This document shows, one piece after another, positions 17,958 through 27,312 of a stretch of DNA of 64,000 bases. The notes beneath the pieces were generated by a model. That model saw nothing but the letters and a program-made list of their open reading frames with translations, made no database searches and had not been told where the DNA came from. The stretch lies in assembly GCF_024170165.1 (NCBI RefSeq), contig NZ_JALJXP010000010.1, forward strand, positions 186,001-250,000. The letters are read 5' to 3'. The translations under genes were made by a program, and so were the position numbers. The first letter of the stretch is position 1. Each line of letters starts with the position of its first letter. The DNA comes from Pseudomonas nitroreducens (GTDB lineage Bacteria > Pseudomonadota > Gammaproteobacteria > Pseudomonadales > Pseudomonadaceae).

Positions 17958-18458
17958 ATGGAGTTGAATTCTCTCTCGCTCGCCATGCTGGTCCTGACCT
18001 TCGTTGCCTCGCTGAAATCCCGTTCCGGGCACCGCCCGGTGAACGGCTGGATCGAGGAGGCACGACTCTACCCCGGAGCGATTGCACTGAAGGCCAAGCT
18101 GGACACCGGCGCTCTCACCTCGTCCATGGACGCGCGGGATATCCGCTACTTCAAGCGGAACTCGCAGCAGTGGGTCAGGTTCCGCGTGGTCGGCAGGCAT
18201 CGCGACAGCGGCGAAGCGTTCAGCCAGGAGTTCGAGCGCCCGCTGGTGCGCCGGGTGAAGCTGCGCGGTGCCGGTGGAGTCGACCATCGCCCGGTGGTGA
18301 CGATGGAAATAGGCATCGGCCAGCAGATGCTGGTCGAGGAGTTCTCCCTGCGCGACCGCAAGGACATGCTCTACCCGCTGCTGCTGGGCCGCCGCACCCT
18401 GGAGCGCATCGGCCCGGTGGACACCCGCCGCACCTTCACCCAGGCACCCCGGCACTAG
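17958..18458 (+). CDS. Retropepsin-like protein (RimK-associated / 'ATP-dependent zinc protease' family)
   Basis: The 166-residue protein has a short hydrophobic N-terminus (about 5-18, possibly a signal anchor) and then the PF05618-type domain. [24 protein letters not shown] core holds a DTGA aspartic-protease-like motif at residues 49-52, and the C-terminus has [20 protein letters not shown]. Databases often call this family an ATP-dependent zinc protease, but the motif is retropepsin-like. The second of two close ATGs (17958) was chosen because GGAG lies 7 nt before it and only 1 nt before the first. It is convergent with the LysR gene (4-bp tail overlap). Substrate unknown. Confidence 0.8.
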   Translation: MELNSLSLAMLVLTFVASLKSRSGHRPVNGWIEEARLYPGAIALKAKLDTGALTSSMDARDIRYFKRNSQQWVRFRVVGRHRDSGEAFSQEFERPLVRRVKLRGAGGVDHRPVVTMEIGIGQQMLVEEFSLRDRKDMLYPLLLGRRTLERIGPVDTRRTFTQAPRH

Positions 18459-19354
18459 CCGCGCGCGGACGGGCCTCGCGCCATGTCCAGCGCCGCCGCC
18501 TGCTCGTCCACCAGTTGACGGAACAACTCCAGCGAGCGCGAGCGCGAATCGCTGCGCCAGATCAGCCAGGTGTTCAGCCGGGCGAACTCCCCCGCCATCG
18601 GCCAGGCACTGACCGAGGCGCTGCCGGGCATGTTGCTCAGCATGCTGCGCGGCATCACTGCCAGGCCCCCGCCGGCGCTCACGCAGGCGAGCATGCTGTG
18701 GTAGGACTCCAGTTCGCGGATGGCACCGGGGGCCGCGCCATCGGCGGCGAACCAGCGCTCGAAGTGGTGGCGGTAGGAGCAGTTGTCGCGGAACACGTAG
18801 ATCATCTCGCCATCCGCATCCCGCCCACGCTGGATAGCCGCGTGGTGCGACGGCGCCACCACCAGCATCTCCTCGTCGAACACCGGCACGCCCTCCAGCG
18901 CCGGATGCTTTATCGGCCCGTCGACGAAGGCGGCGATCAGCTCGCCGGCAATCACCCCGTCGATCATCTCGCCCGACGGCCCGGTGGACAGGTCCAGTTC
19001 CACCTTCGGGTACTGCTGGTGGTAGCGCGCCAGCAGGCGCGGAATGCGCACCGCCGCCGTACTTTCCAGCGAGCCGATGGGGAAACGCCCGGTAGGCTCC
19101 TTGCCGGACACCACCACCCGCGCCTCTTCCACCAGACCGAGGATGCGCGTGGCGTAGACGAGGAAGTCATGCCCGGCCAGGGACAGCCGCAGGCGGTTGT
19201 TCTCGCGGATGAACAGCTCGGCGTCGAGGTCCGCTTCCAGCTGCTTGATCCGCGTGGTCAGGTTGGACGGCACGCGGTGCATGGCCTGCGCGGCCGCGGC
19301 GATGCTCTTGTGGGCCGCCACGGCGCAGAAGATTTCCAACTGGACCAGGTCCAT
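18455..19354 (-). CDS. LysR family regulator, YneJ/PtrR-like
   Basis: The 299-residue protein has the LysR HTH at the N-terminus (about 1-60; [20 protein letters not shown], then [11 protein letters not shown]) and an effector-binding domain after about residue 90. The start is ATG 19354 with GGAG 6 nt upstream; an in-frame TTG just before it is ignored. It is divergent from a 462-residue YneI/Sad-type aldehyde dehydrogenase gene, the same arrangement as E. coli yneJ-yneI, where the LysR protein (YneJ/PtrR) controls the dehydrogenase. The 122-bp gap between them is AT-rich at about 19381-19400 and is the likely shared control region. Confidence 0.9.
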   Translation of the reverse strand: MDLVQLEIFCAVAAHKSIAAAAQAMHRVPSNLTTRIKQLEADLDAELFIRENNRLRLSLAGHDFLVYATRILGLVEEARVVVSGKEPTGRFPIGSLESTAAVRIPRLLARYHQQYPKVELDLSTGPSGEMIDGVIAGELIAAFVDGPIKHPALEGVPVFDEEMLVVAPSHHAAIQRGRDADGEMIYVFRDNCSYRHHFERWFAADGAAPGAIRELESYHSMLACVSAGGGLAVMPRSMLSNMPGSASVSAWPMAGEFARLNTWLIWRSDSRSRSLELFRQLVDEQAAALDMARGPSARG

Positions 19355-19476
19355 ATCATTCTCCAAACGAGAGCGTAATCGTCATTATTATTCAGTTTTC
19401 ATAAGCATCAATCAACGCGACACTGGCTCGCACAGACACCCGACCGGCCCACCCGGCCCACTTCCAGGAGCGAGCC

Positions 19477-20865
19477 ATGAGCATCTCCCCGCAGACCCAC
19501 GCGATCTCCCGCAACCCCGCCACCGGCGAGGTGATCGACAGCTACGCCTTCGAGTCCGCCGCGACGCTGGAGCAATCCCTGGCCCGCGCCGCCCAGGGCT
19601 ACGCCTCCTGGAAGCGCACGCCCATCGAGCAGCGCGCCGCCGCCCTGATACGCCTCGGCCAGGCCCTGCGCGCCAACGCCGCTGCCCTCGCCGCCACCAT
19701 CACCGCCGAGATGGGCAAGCCCGTCACCCAGGCCCGCGGCGAAGTGGAAAAGTGCGCCGGCCTGTGCGACTGGTACGCCGCCAACGGCCCGCAGATGCTC
19801 GCCCCGGAGCCGACCAGCGTCGAGCACGAGCGCGCCTGGATCGAATACCGTCCGCTGGGCCCGATCCTCGCGGTGATGCCGTGGAATTTCCCCATCTGGC
19901 AGGTGCTGCGCGGCGCCGTGCCGGCGCTGCTGGCGGGCAACACCTATGTGCTCAAGCACGCGCCCAACGTCATGGGCAGCGCCTACCTGATGCTGCAGGC
20001 GTTCCAGCAGGCGGACTTCCCGGCCGGCGCCTTCGAGGTGATCAACGTCGGCAATGACCTGGTGTCCCAGGCCATCCGCGACGAGCGCATCGCCGCCGTT
20101 ACCGTGACCGGCAGCGTGCGCGCCGGCTCCGCGATCGGCTCCCAGGCTGGCGCCGCGCTGAAGAAGTGCGTGCTGGAGCTGGGCGGTTCGGACGCCTTCA
20201 TCGTGCTCGCCGATGCCGACCTCGACGTCGCCGTCAAAGCCGCCGTCGCCGGGCGTTTCCAGAACTCCGGGCAGGTCTGCGCCGCGGCCAAGCGCTTCAT
20301 CATCGAGGACAGCATCGCCGACGCCTTCACCGAGCGCTTCGTCGCCGCGACCCGCGAACTGGTGATGGGCGACCCGACCCAGGCGCAGACCTACGTCGGC
20401 CCCATGGCCCGCTTCGACCTGCGCGACGAGCTGGACGACCAGGTGCAGCGCACCCTGGCCGAAGGCGCCACCCTGCTGCTGGGCGGCGGCAAGGCCGAAG
20501 GCACGGGCAACTTCTACCAGCCCACGGTGCTGGGCGATGTCACCCCGGACATGACCTCGTTCCGCGAGGAACTGTTCGGCCCGGTGGCCTCGATCATCCG
20601 CGCCAGGGACGCCCGCCACGCGCTGGAGCTGGCCAACGACAGCGACTTCGGCCTGACCGCCACGGTGTTCACCGCCGACCTCGCCCGCGCCCGGCAGATG
20701 ACCGCCGAGCTCGACGTCGGCGGCGTGTTCATCAACGGCTACAGCGCCAGCGACCCCCGCGTCGGCTTCGGCGGCGTGAAGAAGAGCGGCTTCGGTCGCG
20801 AGCTGTCGCACTTCGGCGTGCGCGAGTTCTGCAACGCGCAGACCGTCTGGGTCGACCGCCGCTAA
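19477..20865 (+). CDS. sad: Succinate-semialdehyde dehydrogenase (YneI/Sad type)
   Basis: The 462-residue aldehyde dehydrogenase oxidises succinate semialdehyde to succinate with NAD(P)+, the last step of GABA and putrescine breakdown. It has the PWNFP cofactor motif, the general base Glu234 (VLELGGSDAF) and the nucleophile Cys268 (SGQVCAAAKRF). Its length equals that of E. coli Sad (YneI), and the divergent LysR neighbour supports that subfamily rather than GabD. ATG 19477 has CAGGAG upstream. A strong terminator follows 17 bp after the stop. Putrescine/GABA use would fit the amine-ligase operon at 1-6 kb and the agmatine-deiminase family gene at 57 kb; the link is inferred. Confidence 0.88.
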   Translation: MSISPQTHAISRNPATGEVIDSYAFESAATLEQSLARAAQGYASWKRTPIEQRAAALIRLGQALRANAAALAATITAEMGKPVTQARGEVEKCAGLCDWYAANGPQMLAPEPTSVEHERAWIEYRPLGPILAVMPWNFPIWQVLRGAVPALLAGNTYVLKHAPNVMGSAYLMLQAFQQADFPAGAFEVINVGNDLVSQAIRDERIAAVTVTGSVRAGSAIGSQAGAALKKCVLELGGSDAFIVLADADLDVAVKAAVAGRFQNSGQVCAAAKRFIIEDSIADAFTERFVAATRELVMGDPTQAQTYVGPMARFDLRDELDDQVQRTLAEGATLLLGGGKAEGTGNFYQPTVLGDVTPDMTSFREELFGPVASIIRARDARHALELANDSDFGLTATVFTADLARARQMTAELDVGGVFINGYSASDPRVGFGGVKKSGFGRELSHFGVREFCNAQTVWVDRR

Positions 20866-20882
20866 AACACCCGGCGCAAAAA

Positions 20883-20912
20883 AGGCGGCCCACCTGAAGA
20901 GGTGGGCCGCCT
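20883..20912. terminator. Bidirectional terminator between sad and the nitric oxide reductase gene
   Basis: A perfect 13-bp stem (AGGCGGCCCACCT / AGGTGGGCCGCCT) with a GAAG loop. It is preceded by a run of A residues on the plus strand, so it has a T-tract for minus-strand transcripts ending at 20937. It also lies just after the dehydrogenase stop. Confidence 0.85.
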
Positions 20913-20936
20913 ACCAACACAGCACGCTACGATTCG

Positions 20937-23213
20937 TCAGTCCTGTTGTGCGACACCTCCTTGCACCGATGCGGTTGCGCCAGAAGTAACGGGCGAGAGG
21001 ACGCCGGAGACCACCTGCCAGGTCATCGACAGCGCGCCGATGATGAACACCACGTCACCGAAAGTGCGCACCCAGCGCAGGGTCTGCAGCAGCGGCTGCT
21101 GCATGAAGGCTTCGCTGCGGGCGTACCACAGGCCGACGTCGACGCTGGCGTGGAACTGGATGATGCCGATCGGCAGCAGGCTGGTGGAAAGCATCAGCAC
21201 CAGGCCGCCGTTGAGGCACCAGAAGGCGGTCTTCATCAGCCGCTCGTTGAACTGCAGGTCCGGGCGGATGTAGCGCAGCACCAGCAGGGTGAAGCCCAGG
21301 GCGAGGAAGCCGTACACCCCGAACAGCGCAGCGTGGGCGTGGGTCGGCGTGGTGTTCAGGCCCTGGATGTAATACAGCGAGATGGGCGGGTTGATCATGA
21401 AGCCGAAGACCCCGGCGCCGAGCATGTTCCAGAAGGCCACGGCGACGAAGCAGGCCAGCGGCCATTTCACCCGCTGCATCCAGGCGGCGCGGTTCTTCAG
21501 CCGCCAGTTCTCCCAGGCCTCGTAGCCCAGCACCACTAGCGGCACCACTTCCAGGGCGCTGAAGGTGGCGCCGACCGCCATCACCGGCGTGGTGGTGCCG
21601 GAGAAATACAGGTGGTGGAAGGTGCCCGGCACGCCGCCGAGCATGAACAGCGAGGCCGAGGCCAGGCTCGCGGTGGTGGCGGCGCGCACGCTCACCAGGC
21701 CCATGCTGGAGAAGATGAAGGCCAGTGCAGTGGTGGCGAAGACCTCGAAGAAACCCTCCACCCACAGGTGCACCACCCACCAGCGCCAGTACTCCATCAC
21801 CGACAGGTTGGTGCGCTCGCCATAGGACAGGCCGGCACCGTAGAACAGGCCGATGGCGATCACCGAAGCGGACAGCAGCGCCAGCAGGTTCTTGTCGCCC
21901 GGCTTGCGGAACGCCGGGAGGATGCCGCGCAGCATCAGGGCGAGCCAGAAGGCGATGCCGAGGAACTTGCCGATCTGCCACAGACGGCCGAGGTCGACGT
22001 ACTCATAGCCCTGGTGGCCCAGCCAGAAATTCCACTGCGGCGGCAGGATCTGCGCGATGGCCAGGAAGTTGCCGACGAAGGAGCCCAGCACCACCACGAC
22101 CAGCGCCCAGAACAGGATGTCGACGCCCAGCTTCTGGTATTTCGGGTCCTTGCCGCCGTTGATGATCGGCGCGAGGAACAGCCCGGCGGCGAGGAAGCCG
22201 GTGGCGATCCAGAACAGCGCGCTCTGGATGTGCCAGGTGCGCAACAGCGAATAGGGGAACCACTGCGACAGCGGTATGCCGTAGAAGTCCTGGCCTTCCA
22301 CGGTGTAGTGGGCGGTGCCGCCGCCCAGCATGACCTGGAAGGTGAACAGCCCCACCACCAGCAGCAGGTACTTGCCCAGGGCCTTCTGCGAAGGCGTCAG
22401 GCCGACCAGGCTGATCGGGTCGTGCAGCGGCGGGTGCGGCTCCTCTTCTTCCTTGCGCAGGAAGGCCCAGGCCCAGACCAGGAAACCGACGCCGGCGATC
22501 AGCAGCACCACGCTGACGATGGACCACATGACGTTCTCGGCGGTCGGCTGGTTGCCGATCAGCGGCTCGTGGGGCCAGTTGTTGGTGTAGGTGGCGACGG
22601 AGTTCGGGCGCTCGGTGGCGGCGGCCCAGGCAGTCCAGAAGAAGAAGTGGGTCATCGCTTCACGCCGCTCCAGGCTCGGCAGCGTGTTCTCCTTCATTGC
22701 GAAATGCTGGCGGCTGGGCTGCAGCGCCGGGTCGTTGCCGAACAGGGCGACGTAGTAAGCGGCGGTCTGGCGGATCGCTTCGACGCGGCGCTCGCTCAGG
22801 GTCAGCACGCCGTTGTCGGTACGGTTCTGCCGGTATTCACGTTGCAGGCGATTGCGCAGCACGGCCTGCTGGTCGCTGTCGAGCTCGCCGAAAGCCTTGC
22901 CGTACAGCTCGTGGGCGCCGATGTCGAGCCAGGCGGTCAGCTCGCGGTGCAGCCAGTCGGCGGTCCAGTCCGGCGCCTGGTAGGCGCCGTGGCCCCAGAT
23001 GGAGCCGAGCTGCATGCCGCCGACGCTCTGCCAGGCGGTCTGCCCGTCGAGGATGTCGGTACCGGTGAACAGGTGCTCGCCGGAGGCACTGCGCACCTCA
23101 TCCGGGATCGGCGGCGCCTGGCGGTAAACCTCGCGGCCGAAGTAGCCGAGGATACCGAAGGTCACTGCCAGCACCGCCAGCAATGTCCACCAGAGTTTGC
23201 GGTATTCACCCAT
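20937..23213 (-). CDS. norB: Quinol-dependent nitric oxide reductase (single-subunit qNOR)
   Basis: The 758-residue inner-membrane enzyme reduces 2 NO to N2O with electrons from quinol. The N-terminal TM helix and ~200-residue periplasmic domain resemble the cytochrome c-like NorC fold but have no CxxCH haem motif and essentially no Cys, which marks the qNOR (NorZ) class. The C-terminal ~12-TM part is the haem-copper-type core with metal-ligand segments such as HLWVEGFFEVFATTALA and GTFHHLYFSGTTTPVMA. Length matches qNOR (~760) rather than cNOR NorB (~465). ATG 23213 follows GGAGG. It is driven by a -24/-12 promoter and divergent from a NorR-type activator, so it is probably an NO-detoxification system. 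Confidence 0.95.
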   Translation of the reverse strand: MGEYRKLWWTLLAVLAVTFGILGYFGREVYRQAPPIPDEVRSASGEHLFTGTDILDGQTAWQSVGGMQLGSIWGHGAYQAPDWTADWLHRELTAWLDIGAHELYGKAFGELDSDQQAVLRNRLQREYRQNRTDNGVLTLSERRVEAIRQTAAYYVALFGNDPALQPSRQHFAMKENTLPSLERREAMTHFFFWTAWAAATERPNSVATYTNNWPHEPLIGNQPTAENVMWSIVSVVLLIAGVGFLVWAWAFLRKEEEEPHPPLHDPISLVGLTPSQKALGKYLLLVVGLFTFQVMLGGGTAHYTVEGQDFYGIPLSQWFPYSLLRTWHIQSALFWIATGFLAAGLFLAPIINGGKDPKYQKLGVDILFWALVVVVLGSFVGNFLAIAQILPPQWNFWLGHQGYEYVDLGRLWQIGKFLGIAFWLALMLRGILPAFRKPGDKNLLALLSASVIAIGLFYGAGLSYGERTNLSVMEYWRWWVVHLWVEGFFEVFATTALAFIFSSMGLVSVRAATTASLASASLFMLGGVPGTFHHLYFSGTTTPVMAVGATFSALEVVPLVVLGYEAWENWRLKNRAAWMQRVKWPLACFVAVAFWNMLGAGVFGFMINPPISLYYIQGLNTTPTHAHAALFGVYGFLALGFTLLVLRYIRPDLQFNERLMKTAFWCLNGGLVLMLSTSLLPIGIIQFHASVDVGLWYARSEAFMQQPLLQTLRWVRTFGDVVFIIGALSMTWQVVSGVLSPVTSGATASVQGGVAQQD

Positions 23214-23340
23214 GGCACACCTCCGGGGAGGCGGCCACGGCTGCGCAAGCGGCGGTGTCTTCGCAGGCTGAATGTCCTAAAGTGTTTTCGGGCGAATCGT
23301 CGTACATGATGCGACTCCTGTGTCAGGCTTATCCTTCAGA

Positions 23341-23357
23341 TGGCAAGCCGCGTGCCA
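23341..23357 (-). promoter_or_regulatory. Sigma-54 (-24/-12) promoter of the nitric oxide reductase gene
   Basis: On the minus strand TGGCACGCGGCTTGCCA (23357-23341) matches the sigma-54 consensus TGGCACG-N4-TTGC with correct GG/GC spacing. It points at the reductase gene and leaves a leader of about 118 nt. A sigma-54-dependent NorR-type gene lies on the other side, which makes the assignment strong. Confidence 0.88.
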
Positions 23358-23399
23358 CCCGATAACACTTTTGGAATCAAGTACCTGGAAAGCAGAAGA

Positions 23400-23405
23400 G
23401 TCTAA

Positions 23406-23410
<5 letters not shown>
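23400..23410. promoter_or_regulatory. Possible NorR enhancer site overlapping the norR start
   Basis: GTCTAAATGAC is an inverted repeat (GTC/GAC) that fits the GT-N7-AC pattern reported for NorR enhancer sites. It covers the norR start codon and lies about 45 bp upstream of the -24 element. Only one such site was found, whereas NorR usually uses three, so this is tentative. Confidence 0.3.
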
Positions 23411-24974
<1,564 letters not shown>

Positions 24975-24981
24975 TCTGGCG

Positions 24982-25053
24982 AGTGCGCGAGAAGCGCTCG
25001 GCCTGCTCGCCGCCCAGGTAGGCGTCGAGGGCCATTTCCACCCGTGCCTCCAC
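24982..25053 (-). pseudogene. Remnant of the 3' end of a hemN gene
   Basis: Minus-strand translation gives VEMALDAYLGGEQAERFSRT, which matches the C-terminus of the intact HemN encoded at 42526-43923 (VAMAFDAYLGGAQQERFSRT). The DNA shares the 17-mer GTGCGCGAGAAGCGCTC (24983-24999 and 42533-42549) and CCCAGGTAGGCGTCGA. The stop codon is lost and nothing of hemN remains upstream of about 25053. It lies 8 bp after the norR stop. The remnant is in the same orientation as intact hemN, 17.5 kb away, and the pair brackets the accessory region. Confidence 0.85.
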
Positions 25054-25426
25054 CGCAGGTTTCGATTGCCTGCGCGCTACCGGACGGGCAAGAGACTCGC
25101 GAGCGCTTCACCCGCCAATCCCTTCTTGGCCTGCCGGAATTCACGCCGCCAATGCGCCCTGGCTCTCGGTCAACCGAGCCAGCGACCCGTCGTCGAAGAA
25201 GGCACCTGGGAAACACGTCAGCCATTTCCCAAGCTCCTACCAGATAGGGTGGAATCCCTCTCAAGGCCTGGATGCCGGGCAGCGAGCGAAGCTAAAGTAG
25301 CCGCACATTATCGACAGTACGCCGCTCATTACAGGCACGTTCCTGAATGATCGCCTTGGCGAAAGAAGCCGCGCACAGCACAGACATGAACCGGAAATGC
25401 CGAACGGCGCGGATCAGGTAAAGGAG

Positions 25427-25481
25427 TTTTGCGATAACGCAAAAGACGCGGGCCGACGGTGGTAGCACACCGTCGGCCCGC
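25427..25481 (+). promoter_or_regulatory. Two consecutive hairpins in the leader of the 25512 gene
   Basis: TTTTGCG-ATAA-CGCAAAA (25427-25444) is followed directly by a perfect 14-bp stem (25448-25461 with 25468-25481) around GTAGCA. The second stem ends 30 nt before the start codon of the 107-aa gene. No T-tract follows, so a leader structure is more likely than a terminator. The rest of the 25054-25426 stretch shows no gene or clear signal. Confidence 0.6.
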
Positions 25482-25511
25482 TAACCACAACCAGCTAAAC
25501 AGGAGCTGACC

Positions 25512-25835
25512 ATGGCTGGCGCCAATCATACGTCACACACCGCCCCAACTGAACGCCGCAATGCAGAGCGGTTCGTCCCGCTGGAAGGTGCTTCGCAACA
25601 CTGCATCAACCCACGCAATGCCACGCTGTACCTGAACGCGGACGCACCCGCCGATGCGTTGTACGACGCAGCGGAGCATCGATTGATGTCACTGATCGAG
25701 CTGCTCACCACACTACGCCAGGGCGACCCGGAGCAGAGCCCCAGCTGCGCGGTCAGTCGTTCGCTGTTGTTGCTGGCCTCCGATGCTTGGTCGTTGTATC
25801 AGGCGGACCATGAGCAGCGGGGCAGGCAGCGGTAA
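25512..25835 (+). CDS. Small hypothetical protein with structured leader
   Basis: The 107-residue soluble protein starts at ATG 25512 with AGGAG 7 nt upstream and is followed by a strong terminator, so it is a complete single-gene unit. It contains LYLNADAPADALYDAAEHRLMSLIELLTTL, broadly like short Pseudomonas proteins of the DUF3077/DUF6124 kind, where an 'F-V-P / AL-x-x-AS-x-L-L' pattern is followed by a helical tail. That likeness is weak. It sits at the left edge of the accessory block, between the hemN remnant and the AT-rich ORFs. Function unknown. Confidence 0.7.
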   Translation: MAGANHTSHTAPTERRNAERFVPLEGASQHCINPRNATLYLNADAPADALYDAAEHRLMSLIELLTTLRQGDPEQSPSCAVSRSLLLLASDAWSLYQADHEQRGRQR

Positions 25836-25848
25836 ATCGCAGGCAATA

Positions 25849-25877
25849 AAAAACCCCAGCCGTTGGCTGGGGTTTTT
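25849..25877. terminator. Bidirectional Rho-independent terminator
   Basis: Stem AAAAACCCCAGCC / GGCTGGGGTTTTT with a GTT loop and a T-tract. It ends the 107-aa gene on the plus strand and can also end the minus-strand ORF that stops at 25885. Confidence 0.92.
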
Positions 25878-25884
25878 ATTCAAA

Positions 25885-26094
25885 TCAGGGCTGGAATTTA
25901 TACAAAACACCCAACTCATCCAAGATATTCGAATCAGGCAAACCCTCTATATTCAAAGCCACCCGTTCACCTGCTCGAATTTTGCCGACTGCGATTCTCG
26001 TCATTGTGAAGGAAAGCCCGCAGTGGTTTTTGAGGAAGGCTCTAAATTTGGCATTATCAAATCTTGGCGCCCTGCCATGAACCAATAGCATCAT
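25885..26094 (-). CDS. Small hypothetical protein in the accessory block
   Basis: A 69-residue basic soluble protein, not recognised. The open frame has an ATG at 26103, but AGGAG directly touches it and lies 9 nt before the ATG at 26094, so the later start is preferred. Base composition is clearly lower in GC than the core genes. It is the last gene of a minus-strand run of immunity-like ORFs, so it may be another cargo or immunity gene. There is no membrane segment and no toxin-like motif. Confidence 0.5.
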   Translation of the reverse strand: MMLLVHGRAPRFDNAKFRAFLKNHCGLSFTMTRIAVGKIRAGERVALNIEGLPDSNILDELGVLYKFQP

Positions 26095-26161
26095 ATGCTG
26101 CATCTCCTATATCCAGGCCTTGATTTCAAAAGGACGCAAAAGCTGCTCATTTCTCCACCCT

Positions 26162-26473
26162 TCAATACAAGATACAAATTACGCATAAGGCTATGCAGAA
26201 AACCATAAATGTAAACCGCCCAATCTGCTCCCCGCCTGCATCACCAGCGTATCTCAAATAAAGATGCGGACCATACATTGTCATATCATATAAATATGCA
26301 AAAACATTAACCAGAAATATACTTTGCAAAACAATTCGCGTGGCTCCGTCAAGGGCTGACTTAGCATTAATTCCGCTCAATACAAAAATAACCATTGCCA
26401 AGAAGACTAAAAATGAAATCTTTAGCCGTTCATCCAGCCTGTTTAGCAAAATATACTTGCGCATCATTTTCAT
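26162..26473 (-). CDS. Three-TM membrane protein related to the CdiI at 31006 (orphan immunity candidate)
   Basis: A protein of about 103 residues with three hydrophobic segments. It shares spaced residues with the immunity protein at 31006-31317: SFLVFL in the first helix, NVxAxLxDM in the second (NVFAYLYDM versus NVAAFLFDM), then GD-x-G and an Arg before the third helix, with near-identical spacing. It is therefore a distant homologue of the immunity protein next to the full-length cdiA, but has no toxin gene beside it. The ATG at 26473 has AGGGG only 3 nt upstream; the ATG at 26467 has better spacing. It is low in GC like other CDI immunity genes. Its role as spare or relic immunity is inferred. 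Confidence 0.75.
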   Translation of the reverse strand: MKMMRKYILLNRLDERLKISFLVFLAMVIFVLSGINAKSALDGATRIVLQSIFLVNVFAYLYDMTMYGPHLYLRYAGDAGGEQIGRFTFMVFCIALCVICILY

Positions 26474-26511
26474 CACCCCTTAAGTATTCATTTACTCAAG
26501 AAAAAAGCAAG

Positions 26512-26942
26512 AAAAAAGGGGGCAGATTTATTTTCTGCACACTAATAATGACCCGTCAGCTAGCATTAGGCTAGGAAAAATATATTCGCCAAATTCTTCC
26601 GCTACGGTGAAAGCGTTCTAATAATCTCTACAACTCCCTTCCACTTTCTAACCACAAAAACAACAGATAAGAAAATCGAAAAAATCGGTAAGAAAAATTT
26701 AAAAATTATAGATTGAACTGCATCACTCACATCCAGCAGCGCCATCACAAGCGATGCCAAAGAGAACAAAACAAACGAAACAACTAAAAACACAACCACA
26801 ACTATCATTGCAAGCAAAATAACCCTGATTAGGTTCATATCATAACCCAAAGATCAGTCCGCCAGTTTACTTCCAAAATCATAACCCTTGACCCCATATC
26901 GGCCGAGATTAGAGTAGGAAAAATAAATCTGCCCCCTTTTTT
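26512..26942. repeat. 431-bp segment bounded by perfect 23-bp inverted repeats
   Basis: The left arm (26512-26534) is six A, five G, then CAGATTTATTTT; the right arm (26920-26942) is its exact reverse complement. The segment encloses the 78-aa membrane ORF at 26602-26838. Next to the arms are imperfect direct repeats (ATTAGgcTAGGAAAAATA near 26565 and ATTAGagTAGGAAAAATA near 26908). The 'GGGGCAGATTTATTTT' type motif recalls sequences near REP-associated or IS200-like elements, but no transposase lies inside. It could be a small MITE-like element carrying a gene. Confidence 0.75.
26602..26838 (-). CDS. Small two-TM membrane protein
   Basis: A 78-residue protein with two long hydrophobic stretches (about 5-38 and 47-65) and a short basic tail. 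The start is ATG 26838; an earlier in-frame TTG at 26850 is less likely, and no good Shine-Dalgarno is seen for either. It is AT-rich and lies wholly inside a segment flanked by 23-bp inverted repeats, between the orphan toxin/immunity pair and the CdiI-like membrane protein. It may be another membrane immunity protein or cargo of the small element. No family is recognised. Confidence 0.5.
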   Translation of the reverse strand: MNLIRVILLAMIVVVVFLVVSFVLFSLASLVMALLDVSDAVQSIIFKFFLPIFSIFLSVVFVVRKWKGVVEIIRTLSP

Positions 26943-26960
26943 ACTTTTTTACTTTTTTAC
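26937..26960. repeat. Three tandem copies of TTTTTTAC
   Basis: The 8-bp unit TTTTTTAC occurs three times in a row, starting within the right 23-bp inverted-repeat arm. It lies downstream of the orphan immunity gene. The remaining 110 bp to that gene show no further feature. Confidence 0.7.
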
Positions 26961-27069
26961 GAAGATTAGATAAGCCTTGGCCGGCACGTAACTCGTTAGA
27001 GTCAGGTATTGCGCTAGGCTCAACCTTAATTTTCCAAACCGCCCCAGCCCCTTTTGCAGCAACGAATCA

Positions 27070-27312
27070 CTACTTTAGCAAAGAGCTCCTCGCCAATTTC
27101 AGCGACGCCACAAAGTCATCCAGCGGAACTCGTAAAATTGAATCTTTCAAGTCCGCAAATATCTCCAACTCTAAATTTTCTTTTCCTTTATCTTGATTAA
27201 TCTGAGCAACCGGCTCACCTTTGTATTGAACCTCTGTCGTGAGATGCTCGTATCGCACATCACTAGAGCGCAGGATTTCAAAATCAGGATTTCGTTCGAG
27301 TCTCATAATCAC
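27070..27312 (-). CDS. CdiI-type immunity protein for the orphan toxin module
   Basis: An 80-residue soluble protein (RLERNPDFEILRSSDVRYEH, then TEVQYKGEPVAQINQDKGKE and a DDFVASLKLARSSLL tail). It starts with GTG at 27312, overlapping the toxin stop by 4 nt (GTGA), or with ATG 27306. Small soluble proteins with this pattern commonly follow polymorphic-toxin genes. The overlap and position make it the cognate immunity protein of the orphan CdiA-CT; it should bind and neutralise that nuclease-like toxin in the cytosol. Binding is inferred. Confidence 0.8.
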   Translation of the reverse strand: MIMRLERNPDFEILRSSDVRYEHLTTEVQYKGEPVAQINQDKGKENLELEIFADLKDSILRVPLDDFVASLKLARSSLLK

